The position numbers and the translations under genes were made by a program. A stretch of DNA of 64,000 nucleotides from Strigamia acuminata (lineage: Eukaryota; Arthropoda; Chilopoda; Geophilomorpha; Linotaeniidae): positions 32,607,608 through 32,671,607 of the forward strand of contig OX442314.1 of assembly GCA_949358305.1 (NCBI GenBank). The letters are read 5' to 3'. The notes beneath the pieces were generated by a model that searched no databases, had not been told where the DNA came from, and saw only the letters and a program-made list of their open reading frames with translations. The first letter of the stretch is position 1, and each line of letters opens with the position of its first letter. Below, one piece after another: positions 32,541 through 43,721 of this stretch.

Positions 32541-33660
32541 ACTGCAGCAGAAGGAAAAGTGGAATCTGATTTACTATCTGACGAAATTCTAGATCACATA
32601 TTGGAGATGATGAGTAATATTTGGTAAAGTTTTTGTTACTTGGTAAACTACTTTCACAAGGTTGACATAAACGTTTCTACATTCCTAGCTCAATAGTCAA
32701 CATTACATCTAAGATTGACAATAATATATTGACGAATCTGAAAAAGAAAGTAAGTGAATTAATTAAAAAGCTATGGTATTAATCACTTTGCGCAAGGGTA
32801 CTTGCTGTACAGTGTATAACATGCAACATTTTAAGAATACATTTACCATTCAACTTGCCTATTTTTTTTTAAGCAATATGACATCTTCAAAAATATGTTT
32901 GGAATCAGTTCAGAACGGGTGTTGAATTTCGATTTCGTAAATTTTCCTGTCAATAAAGATACATTTGGATTCGTGATACGACAAGGCAATAGTGTCATCA
33001 AAGAATACTTATGGTGGACGTTTTTCCAACCATTTTCCATGGTTGTTTGGTTGTGTATTTTAGCTATTTACTTCTTGATCGCGCTATCTCTTGATTCCAT
33101 CAGCAAATACCATACAAATACAACCTCAACTTCAAGTAAGCACAACGCCATAAAATTACAAATCAATTTACAAGTCTCTTTTACTTTTACTTCTATCAAA
33201 GTTTATGCAATTTCTGGAACGGAAAACTTGTTTCTTCTGCTAATCATTTCAAGCTACAGTGCAGTGTTGTATACATCACTCACTGTCACAACATCACGAC
33301 TGCGATACAACAGTATTCAAGACTTATTGCTGGAAGACAAAGTCAACTTGTACGGCGTTGGAGTTTATTTCCCTTACAAGCACATTAAGGTAATGGAAAA
33401 AAATCTCAACGCACCGCACGACTTGAACTGTTACCAATCCGGTTATTGGTAATAATTTGCAACTATTTGTAGTGGTCTTAGATTCCGTTTGAAATTACCA
33501 ATTGCTATCACTTTGGCGCACTTTTGCTAAAATATCATAAAGTGCATCAATAACAAAAAACATTGTGCTTCAAATTGCAATCTTTTCGTGTATTATGGGC
33601 ATTTTCAAAATGCACATAATCCATGAATAGATTGTTATTTTGATCAATAAAAATTACATT

Positions 33661-34665
33661 TGTCATGAACCGGTTGTTTTGAACTGATAAACCGCGTTTG
33701 AAAGGCGCGCCGGTTACGATACTAAGGAGAGCCTGGTCCCGAATAAGGGCCCGGGCAACGATAAGCAGCCTGGAGGGTGGCGGCAAGCTTATCCCCTTAC
33801 TCGATCATTTACACAAATTAATACCGGGTTTGTTGGAATCGTAAAAATGGAAGAAATGATGCACACGCGCGGACTAAACAACGCTAGCGTGGCTAATGCT
33901 AATCTGGATGGGACTCCTGGAGGCGGAGTGGCCAGACCGAGCAAGCGCGCGCGGATCGCGCACAAAAGATGAAATAACAACTCGTTAGCTAATCGAATCA
34001 GATCTCTAATCCAGAGGCACGTCAGCGGCATAAAACGTCGTGTAAACACAAAAAGATCAACGAAAGGAAAGGAATTCAAAGGTGAGACGCGGGATTAAGC
34101 ACGCGATATGACCATGAATATACTCAAACATGCACAATTACGTGGCATGGAGTTATACTGTGAGTTAACACAGGAGAGACTGCCAAATGCACAACGGCCA
34201 GTTAAAGCACTTACGATAGCTCATGGTCTGATGCCTTCTGATCGGACTTGGCTGAAAACGCTCAGAAGTGAACTTGGGCCAAGTCTATCACAGAAAACAA
34301 GGGGAGAACCATGAGTCAAGCACGCGTGGGCCAATCAGGCGCGCTCGTGAATAATCATCGCGATGAGTCAATCGCGAGTAGATAAGCATTTAAATTAGGC
34401 AGGATAAACTAAACGAAATCAGGAGGGGTAACAGTGGGAAATACACAACTTAGACTAGTCTGATGTGGCAAAATTGAGCCACACCAGACCAAATCAATGG
34501 ATAAACGATGAATAGGAAATGAGACAAGGTAGGAAAACTCAAATTAAGTTTAGGATTTATTAAGGCAAAACAATGAGCATTAAACAATAGGAAACACACG
34601 GAACACGCGCACAAAAACAACAAATTGGGTGGGAAAACGATACGCGTGAATGCCGGGCCGTGACA
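33661..34665. mobile_element. 1-kb solo-LTR-like insertion
   Basis: Starts TGTCATGAACCGG and ends CCGGGCCGTGACA, so the ends are TG...CA with extended imperfect inverted repeats. CATT is duplicated at 33657-33660 and 34666-34669. No ORF of note. A solo LTR of a second Gypsy-like family is the best fit; a short-TIR DNA element is the alternative. It sits between the receptor exons for M3 and S2. Confidence 0.65.
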
Positions 34666-35398
34666 CATTTTTTTACATTTTTTATTTTAATTCAGTTCGG
34701 CGCCAAAACTCATGTTCGCCAGAACGCCGGCACTAAAATTAGATAAAGTTTAATATATTCCGACCAATACATTGAAAGTGTATGAACCGGTACTAGCAAA
34801 TTATGGTCTTATTTTTCTATGGTAGAATGCACAAACAAATCTTACACGGAAAATTTGGCATCGTATGGAAAAAAGTGCCGGAAAGGGAAATATTTCCTTC
34901 ACAGATGCTCCAAAAGTACTTTCGACGAACAACAATGCCATTATCGGTTTCAGCAAAGACTTGAAACAGATGTACGGACGAAACTGTACGTTCAGTTTTA
35001 TAGAAATTCCGATCGTTGTTTCAAGTTATTATATGTTTGATAAAAATTCAAAATATGTGGAATTTTTTAATCAGAAGTGAGTACTGGTAAGAGTAGATTT
35101 GTAAAGATTTTAAAATTAAATTTGCAATATTTATTTCAGTATTTTGAAGTTAAAAGAAAAGGGAATCATCAACAGACTTGAGCATAAGTACCAATCAGAA
35201 GCAATTTGCGAGACAAGAAATTATAACTACAAACCCATCTCTATCTATCACACAATTACAGCATTTCTAATTCTCATTGGAGGAGCTTTATGCTCTGGAA
35301 TTATATTTCTCGTGGAATTTCTTTTTTCGACCAAGTGCCATTCTGGCAGCGTGCACGCAAATCCAAATCGACCTGTCATTCTAGTAACAGCAGCATAA

Positions 35399-35730
35399 AA
35401 GCTGAAACAGACTCGTGTTTTTGCCTCACCAACACAAACTGAAAATCTACTGCTTTTGACACACCAAGAATTTGTATCTGAATCATTCAATTTCATTGTT
35501 CTTGAAATGACAATTGTCACTCTGTTTTAAAACAGAGTAGATTATAAGTGGCTTGGATTTTTCAACAAAAAGAACAATAAAATAAAATATTTATTTTATA
35601 AGATGGAAAAAAAGGAGGGAAAAATGTTAGTTTTAAGTTATGTTTGTATAACGTGATTTGAAAACGCGTAAATTTAATTCGAATATCAGTTTGACTCTGT
35701 ACTTCCTAGAGGAAAGACACATTTGTTACA
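35399..35730. other. Receptor 3' flank
   Basis: AT-rich, with AATAAAATAAAA near 35577-35588 that could be the poly(A) signal of the ionotropic receptor. No other feature seen. Confidence 0.5.
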
Positions 35731-35738
35731 TGTTCAAC

Positions 35739-35967
35739 GGCGAGGAGGAATATTTTCGACCCGGATTCTTTGCGACCGGGATTCTTTTCGACTCGAGGTA
35801 AAGTGCGCTTTTTTTCGACTGGGATTATTTTCGACCAGGAAAATTTTCGACCAGGAAAATTTTCGACTAGGAATTTTTTCGACTCAAACAGGATAATTTT
35901 CGACCAGGAAAATTTTCGACCAGGATTCATCTCGACCAGGATTTTTTTCGACCGGACATTTTTCGAC
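35739..35967. repeat. Left terminal minisatellite of the 6.9-kb element
   Basis: About a dozen units of 14-18 bp built on TTTTCGACC(A/G)GGA, for example ATTTTCGACCAGGAAA repeated around 35830-35920. Confidence 0.9.
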
Positions 35968-36226
35968 TTCACCAATGGTTGGGGGTTTATATACCCCAAA
36001 TAATGTCACGCATTATATAACTGACGATGTCAGTATACAATACGTGACGATGACACGTATTGCATACATGACAGGAGTAATGTGTATTGTTCAATCCAAC
36101 ACTATATTTTTTAATGGAAATTGCTGGAATTGTGTTTCTTGAATAAGCATTTTTTAGAAGCAAATAATCTACTTTTGCAGCCTTCTTTATAGCATTTACT
36201 CACTAAAAGTTTATTTCTAATTGCAG

Positions 36227-36412
36227 ATTGTATTGTGCAATCCGATCTGTTTAATCGGTTACACTATCGCATCATGGAATTTCTTTAACGAGCGGATACA
36301 CGAAGAAGAATTCATTCTTTTAAATTTTTTTGGTCAAGATTACGTGAAATATCAGAAGAACGTGCCTACTGGATTATCTTTTATATCGGGATTCAGGGTA
36401 GAGTACCAATAA
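36227..36412 (+). pseudogene. ICMT (isoprenylcysteine methyltransferase) last exon, orphan
   Basis: After the acceptor TTTCTAATTGCAG (ends 36226) 61 codons read IVLCNPICLIGYTIASWNFF, then ERIHEEEFILLNFFG, YVKYQKNVPTGLSFISGFRV, stop TAA 36410-36412, with AATAAA signals around 36453. This matches the C-terminus of isoprenylcysteine O-methyltransferase, the ER-membrane enzyme that methylates prenylated CAAX proteins; the RI-EE-LL-FFG-Y-Y and TGLPFI-like blocks include cofactor- and substrate-site residues. No upstream exon is present in the element, so this is a captured terminal exon. The exon itself is undamaged. Confidence 0.8.
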
Positions 36413-36424
36413 GCGGACAAAAAT

Positions 36425-37810
36425 CTTTATTTTCAATTCAATTTTTTTTTTTAATAAACAAACAAATAAATAAAAACTGTGTAAATTAATTTCAAACTTT
36501 AATTTCATCATTGGAGTCGCAAACAAGCAGAATCAAACCTATTTTTCTACTTTTTCTTTCGACAAATGAAAAAACATCGGATTCGATTAAATTCGTGTGA
36601 AAATGCTTTTATTTCTCATTATTATAAAATTAAACTACTGTAAAATATTCTAAAAACAGTGCTGCCACAAGGCAGATGTAATTTACAAAATAATGTACAA
36701 AAATATTTTTTTTCCATTGACATTTACATTTTTCTAAATAAATAAAGAGCACCACTAATAATAAAATTAAAAATGTTCTATAGCTGCTAAATAAACTAAG
36801 TTTGTTTAGATCGACAATATCAAAAATATAATGTGTTGTTTTTTCTTTTTGATATTGCTAATAAACGTTGTGATACGATGCTGTGAATATTACAGGATAA
36901 TACTTGTTTTTTTTTTTTTTATACGGATGGGATTCGTAGGATTCGGATAGATTCTGGGGATTCGGATGGGATTCGGAGGGGATTCGATGGGACTTGGAAA
37001 GATGCATATTATCATCACATCATTATCTTTAAAACTGAATAATAAATATGAAATTTACCGGCAGTTTTGATCAAGTTATGTAATAAAACACTCCAAAATT
37101 CAGAAATTAACACGAAAGCAAAACCTAATTCCAGCCAATAGTAAACAATATTAAAAATACAAAAAATAAACCAAAGATATTGCTAAATTTTAATAACTGT
37201 TATGCTGGGGCATCACGTTGAAATAAAGGAGAGGTTTTTAAAGTGGAAAACAAAACACACGTCTTTACTCGTGGGTAAAATACAAGCAAGTGAGGAGTAA
37301 TACAAAATTGTCATGGTAACGCTTTTACAACAATGTAACAGTATGATATAGCAATAACACGTTCTTCAACAATGAACTCAACATTACATTAACATAACTT
37401 AACAATAACCAAAGTTAAAAAATTAAATTAAAAGCGAGGGGCGCAGGTGGGTGCAGGTCAAGCGCGCACGTGAGCGCGCAGGTCAAGGCGAGTGAAAAAT
37501 TCGACGGAAAATTTGAGGGAAAATTCAATTACCGAGTCATTTAGACTTGTCAATTATTCCAGTTTTGGAAAACAAAATTATTATATTGTCTCTTGAATTA
37601 GTGACTTTTTTGATTTCTATTCAAAATTCAAATTTTAAAAGAAAAAAATATTTCCAGAAAATTAAAATTAAATTAAATTAAAATTAAATTAAATTTAATT
37701 AATTTAAATCCCACGAAATGCATGTTTGAAACAGAAACTTGATAAAGTTTACCACCAAAAACTTTTTCAACAACTTCCATAAAATGAAAATAAAACAACA
37801 AATGAAACAG
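36425..37810. other. AT-rich spacer with a short minisatellite
   Basis: A GGATTCGGATGGGATTCG-type repeat occupies about 36920-37000. The rest is AT-rich with AAATTAAATT runs near 37660-37700. No gene is supported. Confidence 0.5.
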
Positions 37811-37954
37811 GTGTAAATCAGCTGAATGAAGACCTCTTTATCAGGTCACATCAAGGCCTGGGTTATTATGAGGAAGTGAGAAGCCTTGGAATCAAACATC
37901 ATGACATATTCATGGCAGTGCATTTAACCAAAAAATCATTTATCAAACATACCG
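37811..37954 (+). pseudogene. Isolated exon-like ORF, unidentified
   Basis: Between an AAACAG acceptor and a G/GTAATG donor the frame reads NQLNEDLFIRSHQGLGYYEE and then GIKHHDIFMAVHLTKKSFI. The composition is protein-like and both splice borders are plausible, but I cannot name a family. It could be another captured host exon of the 6.9-kb element. Confidence 0.35.
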
Positions 37955-38268
37955 GTAATGTGGAATTAAACTTTTAAGAAAAAAAAAATCTTTTTATAAT
38001 TTGTCTCATCACCTTTATGCCACAGGAAAAAAGCTAATTTCATGGTTATGTGCCCCAAGTAAAGCGAGGAACGTCGTATCTTTCTTTCTTTCTCTCTTTC
38101 TTTTATATTTTCCATTTATTTTTCTTGCATTTCCCTTCAAACACCTGTCGGGTTGACTTTGCCTAAAGGAGACTGGTGTCTCTTTACTGAATATTGGAGG
38201 AGGAACACCTGCTGCCATTTATATCACACCTCTCAAGGGTAAAGACACTTCCGGCCCCTCTTCACACA

Positions 38269-38284
38269 GGTCACACACACACAC

Positions 38285-38336
<52 letters not shown>
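38269..38336. repeat. (CA)n microsatellite
   Basis: CA dinucleotides for about 68 bp with two CCC interruptions. Confidence 0.97.
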
Positions 38337-38338
<2 letters not shown>

Positions 38339-38817
38339 TAAACTCTCCGACTTGCGCCACAAATTGAATTGTCAAAGTTTCATGTTTCATATTAATTTTT
38401 TTGAAGAATATTCGTCCTAGGAGTCATAAATTTCTGTGATTTTATTAGATTCACACAGGTGCAAACATTTCCCCCACCATTCCGCATAATTTCCTATAAT
38501 AGAATTTCCAAATTGGTTTCTAACAAAAAAAAAACTTCTAAACGTCATTTTTATTTGATTTATATTTATGTATTGGAGCATTTTACGCTAATCTGTTTGG
38601 CATTAAAAATTAAAAACGAATTAAAACACCGATAGTTTATTTGCTTCCATTTTGACCACCAAAGTGAATCTCATTTCATGCTCAATAAATTATGCATGGT
38701 TTCTTTTTTTAAACCAATATAAAATAGAATGGTAAAATACTGTTAAAATTTAGCGAAGAATTATCCATCGCTCCGTTGCTTAGCGACCACGTGTTTCGCA
38801 GCGAAGTCGCCCATCGG

Positions 38818-38907
38818 AATAATTTGACGCGCTATCTTTGAAATTGTTGGAAAACATGCGAAAAAACATTGTTTTCCAACAATTTCAAAGACAGCGCGTC
38901 AAATTAT
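38818..38907. repeat. Near-perfect 90-bp hairpin
   Basis: AATAATTTGACGCGCTATCT... returns as its reverse complement (...AGACAGCGCGTCAAATTATT) with about 40-bp arms, one mismatch and a loop of about 10 bases. It could be a tiny palindromic MITE or a small-RNA hairpin precursor. Confidence 0.8.
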
Positions 38908-38909
38908 TG

Positions 38910-39771
38910 TTTTCAAAACAATATCACCTTCGTTAAAATCTGATTATTTGATGAAATAAGACTTATTTTACTTGCAAAAACTTATACATTAATTTATTGC
39001 CGTTTGTATTTGCCGTTATACAGAAGAAAATAACTGCACCAGAGCGAATAAATATTACATGTTTTTTTTAAGTACGGATCGACTTCCATTTAGCCACAAA
39101 ATGCATTAAAGTTTTCGATCCAAAGTGCTCCGACTTACTAATTCTTGCAATTCCTCGCAAAAAACTTTATTTTATTTTAATTAAACTAGAATTAGCTATT
39201 TCACCGTGTCGCCATCTATCGCCAGAATAAAAAGCTCAAAAACGAGCTCGAAATTCAAATTTAGTAAACTATAATTTACTACAAACGGTTATAAAACAAC
39301 GAGGAAAAATATTATGCTCTCTCCTGAGACTAAATTGGGCTAAATATTGCATGGTTTTATTCATTTGATTTAATTTAATTGTCGTCTGCACCGACGATTT
39401 TTCAATTTGCCCCTGACCTCTCCATTTTGCACTTGCATTTTTGCTAATTTCAAACATTTTTTTCCTCTGATTGAGCCACAAAAGTAAATGTCATTCCTTG
39501 TAAGAACACACAACTTGAGTTTGATGTGTTTTTTGAGTTGTGCAATGCACCCAAGCCTTTCTGTGCCCCCTAAGTTTTGTGTTTTCTTCACTGAAAAACA
39601 AAGGGGTGAAAAATGGGTCAAAGTCACTGGCTAAATGTAGGGTGAGTGACCGAGTGACGCGATAAGAATTGGAGAGGAGTGCCAATCACGTGCCAAACCT
39701 TGGACCAAGGCCAAACATCATAAGTGAGAGAGCGACATTGCTAAAACCCGTGTACCTGTGTAAAATTGACA
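38910..39771. other. Spacer and AAR2 upstream sequence
   Basis: AT-rich with no supported ORF. The last few hundred bases may be the promoter that was captured along with AAR2. Confidence 0.4.
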
Positions 39772-41084
39772 ATGGCTTCACAAGATATGGATCCTGATGT
39801 TGCAAAGACTTTATTTCGCGAAGGTGTGACATTAATATTTTTAGATGTACCACCAAAAACTGAATTTGGAATAGATCACAATACTTAGAATGTGGAAACC
39901 GATATCAAAGGTGTCAAGATGATTCCTCTGGGCATTCATTTTGTATATTACAGGTAATTTCGAGGTTAAAAATTTGGATTTGGATTTTGCAATGACTAAT
40001 GACCACAATTTATTTTCTTTATTTCAGTGCAGTTAGTCGGGACAACCAAATGGCACCCAGAACTGGATTTTTTCATTAATTCAATAAAGGAGAAATAGTT
40101 GTTACAAAATGGGATAAATATCTCGAAGGTTATTTTAATTAACGTTTAAATTGGTCTGTAACCTGAATTGTGTATCGTTCAATATAGATATCAAAGATGA
40201 AGTCACTTCAGATGAAGAAATAGACAGGCTTAAAGAGAATTTAAGGGAGCTTGACAAACATTTAGGCGCTTATCCATACGACAACTGGAAAAAATGGATT
40301 TTCCAGACCTACTACATGACTGGTAAGGAAAAAAATTTCGTATTTTGTAAAATATTTTATACAAAACTTATTCTCTTAGACACAGTTTTAGAACGGGTGC
40401 AGCCATTAAACAAAAAAATTTCGTCAGTTTCCCATTTAATAACTGATGAGAGTGAATCGTCAACAAGAACAAATAAGAGACCAAAACTAGATGATTTTCT
40501 TCCGAAAATGTGTCAAAAACCCGGAACGGAAATTCGTTTTTCCAAATTTCCTGAAAAAAGTAAGAAGAAAAAAAAGACAATTTTGATTTTAAAAAAGTAA
40601 CTTAAATGTTTTGTGAAATCACAAAACAGTTTAGATTTGACCTATACTTTAGATCAAATGCTCAAATCGTATACAGATCCTGAAGACATTCTCGGAGAAC
40701 TTCAAATGGCTTTTATTTGTTTTATTTTAGGACAGGTGTACGACGCATTTGAAGAATGGAAACATTTAATCCACTTGCTGTGCTCGTGCGACAATGCTCT
40801 TACGAAATACGCAGATTTATATTCAAAATTCATTTTTGTACTTCATCACCAACTTCAGGAAATTCCTCGCGATTTCTTTGTAGATATTGTCAGTCGTGAA
40901 AACTTCCTCGTCAACACATTGCATTCTTTCTTCTCCAATTTGAACGGGAACCAACAAGTACCGCACGAAATTGTAGAAAAGGGTAGAAGGTTTAAAAAAA
41001 TATTTAACGAAAACATTCAAGTGGGATTTTGATAGGGAAGATGATGATGAAGCGCCTGTTGTTGTTGAAACTGAAGAAATGTGA
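39772..41084 (+). pseudogene. AAR2 splicing factor gene copy, multiply broken
   Basis: Exons: 39772-39953, 40028-40138, 40188-40322, 40380-40559 and about 40615-41084, with introns of 74, 49 and 57 bp and consistent phases. Translated segments MDPDVAKTLF, FLDVPPKTEFGIDHN, GVKMIPLGIHFVYY, LRELDKHLGAYPYDNWKKWI, KPGTEIRFSKFPEK, DPEDILGELQMAFICFILGQ, EIPRDFFVDIVSRENFL and the end APVVVETEEM follow AAR2 from end to end (384 aa in man). AAR2 is the U5 snRNP assembly factor that holds Prp8 before Brr2 joins. Damage: TAG in place of a conserved Trp (near 39888), TAA after GFFH (near 40079), a frame change near 40620 (EITK / SLDLTY) and another near 41015 before WDFDRE. AATAAA follows at about 41093. 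Introns are retained, so it is not a processed copy. Confidence 0.85.
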
Positions 41085-41334
41085 TTCGTGTGAATAAATA
41101 AAAATATTTGGTCAAAGTAATTTTTTTTGGAATTTTTTATTTATTAATAAAAATGATGACATTGCAATTCGATTGACGAGTTTCAAAATTATCAACATCC
41201 GAAGTTAAACTCTAAACCTTCAAAGAAATTTCATTAAAAATCATGCTAATTAGACATTTTCTTTAATTATTTCACTTTATTTACAACATCGTCTGCAATT
41301 TAACCCGTAGTTTTTCTACTTTTGTCTGCTGCAA

Positions 41335-42310
41335 TCAATGAATTCGATGGATCCTAATTAATCCTGAATTTTCACCCGAAGCCACTAATAAATGCGATCC
41401 GAAGTTTGGACTCCAAGCCACCTGAAATTAGGATTAAAATTAGATTAAAATTAGATTAAAATAATATTAATTTTTAATCTCCACTCACTTTATTAATGGA
41501 TGCAATTTCAAACGAACGAAGATCAGATGAGGTCATTGTATTTGCGTGAGTTAATCGCGTAATTTCGTCCTGGGGTATTAAATTATTTGATATCTAATAA
41601 AAAATACAATTAAAATGCATGAAATCGCTAAGAAGTAATAGAATACTCGAGAGGTAACAGAAGTAAATAAACTAAAGTACCATAAAATATTCATTTACTT
41701 CCACCAATTCAATAAAACGAGTCTCTAGATTTTTACCGGTACGTTATCCATAAAAACTATTCCGTAATCCGTGACCGCGTCTCTTTATAAGACTCAGATG
41801 TCTTCTCTGGCGTTCGTTTGGCTGGATCGCAAGAATCGGCCGTCGATTGATCACTTCGAACATCTTGAGCTGAATTATCTGCTGAATTTTTCGACGAATT
41901 TGTCTCTATTTTGTCACCCAGATCGGACTCTAGCGTCTTTAGATTGCAAACATTTGTTCTATAAATTGGCTGCAATTAAAAAAAATATACATTTTAATTT
42001 CAATCAATATTAACTAGAAATATATTCCTTACGAATCGTTTTCTCGATATCCTTTTCTAATTACCAACGCCGTGCAGAAGTTGGGTCAAAACTGTGCCCA
42101 CTACTTCACCATTCGAATCGCAAGTAGCCGTACAATTTAGCCAATCATTAACGGACACTTGCTACAAAGAAAAAATGTAAACATAAATTTCAATAATAAT
42201 TTAACAAGTAAGGATAAAATTACCCAAATGGAGCAGTTATGTGCTGCTATACATCACGAGCCATTACCGAAATAGCCCTTCTCCACAAACCTTAGATTCG
42301 TTCGCCATAA
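41335..42310 (-). pseudogene. TFIIIC (GTF3C2-like) WD-repeat gene fragment
   Basis: Last exons on the minus strand: 41593-41489 (ISNNLIPQDEITRLTHANTM) and 41421-41335 (VAWSPNFGSHLLVASGENSG, stop TGA), joined by GTGAGT...CAG in phase 0. Upstream pieces: near 42000-41700, DYGIVFMDN and NLETRFIELVEVNEY in two different frames; near 42160, VNDWLNCTATCDSNGEVVG; near 42300, more in other frames. The W-SPN...LVASG-N-GLIR ending is a WD-repeat, and the run of motifs recalls the 110-kDa subunit of TFIIIC (GTF3C2), needed for RNA polymerase III genes. The identification is tentative. Frame changes show it is inactive. It is tail-to-tail with AAR2 only 250 bp apart. Confidence 0.5.
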
Positions 42311-42414
42311 ACTAAAAACAAAATTTTGGTTCAAATATGTACCGATGAAAGAAAATATAAAAATGAATAAATTTGACACGTTACAAGTCCATTTATAAAA
42401 GTAAACTACCTAAA

Positions 42415-42666
42415 TTTCGACCAAGTCGAAAGGAATCCTGGTCGAAGTGAATCCCGGTCGAGATAAATCCTGGTCGCAAAGAATCCTAGTCGATAAAATT
42501 CCAGGTCGCAATCCAACCGGTCGAAAAGAATCCTGGTCGCAAACAATCCTGATCGGAAACAATCCTGGTCGCAAACAATCCGGTCGAGAAAAATCCGGTC
42601 GCAAAAAATCCGGTCGAAAAAAAACGCGGTCGAAAGGAATCCGAGTCGAAAATATTCTACCCTGCC
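42415..42666. repeat. Right terminal minisatellite of the 6.9-kb element
   Basis: Units such as GGTCGAAAAGAATCCT and GGTCGCAAACAATCCT, the reverse complement of the left-end unit, ending in the inverted terminus CTACCCTGCC. Confidence 0.9.
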
Positions 42667-43361
42667 TGTTCAACCTTTCAACTCGAGTTTCATCGTTCAT
42701 TTATCGATACGAATAGTTTCTGCCAAAATCGATCAAAATATGTTGAGTTATTAAATCAGAAGTGAGTAGTGGGTGCATGCAAAAACTCTAAAATGCCTCT
42801 AAAACTCGTTTTGTGTTTATCAACGGTTATTATCAAAAATTTGTGTGTACAAAAAGCTAGTGTTTTCCCGGGTTTATTTAAACCAAAAGAACCGTAAAGA
42901 AAAAGGGAGTGTTCAGAATTGTTTTATTTCTTCTGCAGATATCAAGAAATTAACTACAAAATATCCGATTTTGGAGCGTTTTTATTAGAGTTTAACAATT
43001 TCTTCGCCAGATGGCAACAGTGGGCTGCATAAAAGCATGGCGGCGGCGACATCGGCGTGAGCAACTGGCGAAAACGGTAAATATTGTATCAAAGCAGCTT
43101 AAAATGGATCGAACATTTTGTTAAATAGTGATATGAGTTATTATTTCGATAGACCTTAGCTGCATATCGTACATTTCGTGTCTCTGGTTTATACAACTAG
43201 TTAAAATGCTCCAGTTTGAACGTGTGCTGAAGCTGATTACTCGGGTAAGTACAAAATTGACCCGAACATCTAGAATTTTCGTATTCTGTGATGTTCGTGT
43301 AAAACCGTTTTTTTTAGCAGTGCCGTGGTTATTTCAACTTAAGTACTGACTTGAAAAATAC

Positions 43362-43404
43362 TCGTGGGTTATTTTCACCTAATTTAGGTGAAAATAGCCC
43401 ACGA
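43362..43404. repeat. 21-bp-arm palindrome
   Basis: TCGTGGGTTATTTTCACCTA faces its reverse complement with one mismatch (GGGTTA/TAGCCC). The same palindrome lies in the other copy at 60698-60740. Confidence 0.85.
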
Positions 43405-43721
43405 TAACGGAGTAGCTGTTTTCATAATTTAAGGCCATTAATTGGATTGGTTTTGGTTTGTTATTTCAAATTATTTTAAGTTAAGTAATTCCTTCGCAAT
43501 GGCATACATCCCGCAGTCACCTGTGTGGTGACTGATTAATTTAAAAAATAATTGAAGTAATTTTATCGGAGTTATTAAAAGAGAAAATTGTTAATCACGT
43601 TATACAATTATACAATATGAACACATCTTTTTACGTTTTCGTGGACATTGGGCATTTTTAAGATATTACATCACAAGTCATTTAAAACATTATTTAAACT
43701 TTATTAAAAAAAATCGTTATA

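Larger units (their letters stand above)
29230..35398 (+). pseudogene. Ionotropic receptor gene copy 1, disrupted
   Basis: Exons by eye: 29230-29308 (signal-peptide-like, INILRLFFFYLFSGC), 29377-29508, 29572-29714, 29906-30076, 30664-30819, about 30875-31052, about 32541-32624, 32874-33389, about 34830-35076 and 35140-35398. The N-terminal exons match the paralogue at 47412-48841 with the same lengths and phases. The ligand-binding S1 ends NFDFVNFPVNKDTFGFVIRQG; M1 is MVVWLCILAIYFLIAL; M3 is SYSAVLYTSLTV (in place of SYTANLAAF); S2 ends LKLKEKGIINRL; M4 is ITAFLILIGGALCSGIIFLV. Family role: ligand-gated cation channels of chemosensory neurons. A TAA at 30712-30714 cuts exon 5, a solo LTR splits the locus at 31057 and a 1-kb LTR-like element sits at 33661, so this copy is dead as it stands. 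Confidence 0.82.
35739..42666. mobile_element. 6.9-kb foldback/MULE-like element carrying three host gene copies
   Basis: A perfect 8-bp duplication TGTTCAAC flanks it (35731-35738 and 42667-42674). The termini are inverted repeats: left GGCGAGGAGGAATATTTTCG, right read inward GGCAGGGTAGAATATTTTCG; 33 of the first 40 positions agree. Both ends continue into arrays of a 16-bp TTTTCGACCAGGATTC-type unit in opposite orientation. Inside are the last exon of ICMT, a nearly full AAR2 gene with introns, and part of a TFIIIC-like gene. There is no transposase. Eight-base duplications and tandem-repeat TIRs fit Mutator/foldback-like elements, though hAT or P-like is not excluded. Confidence 0.82.
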
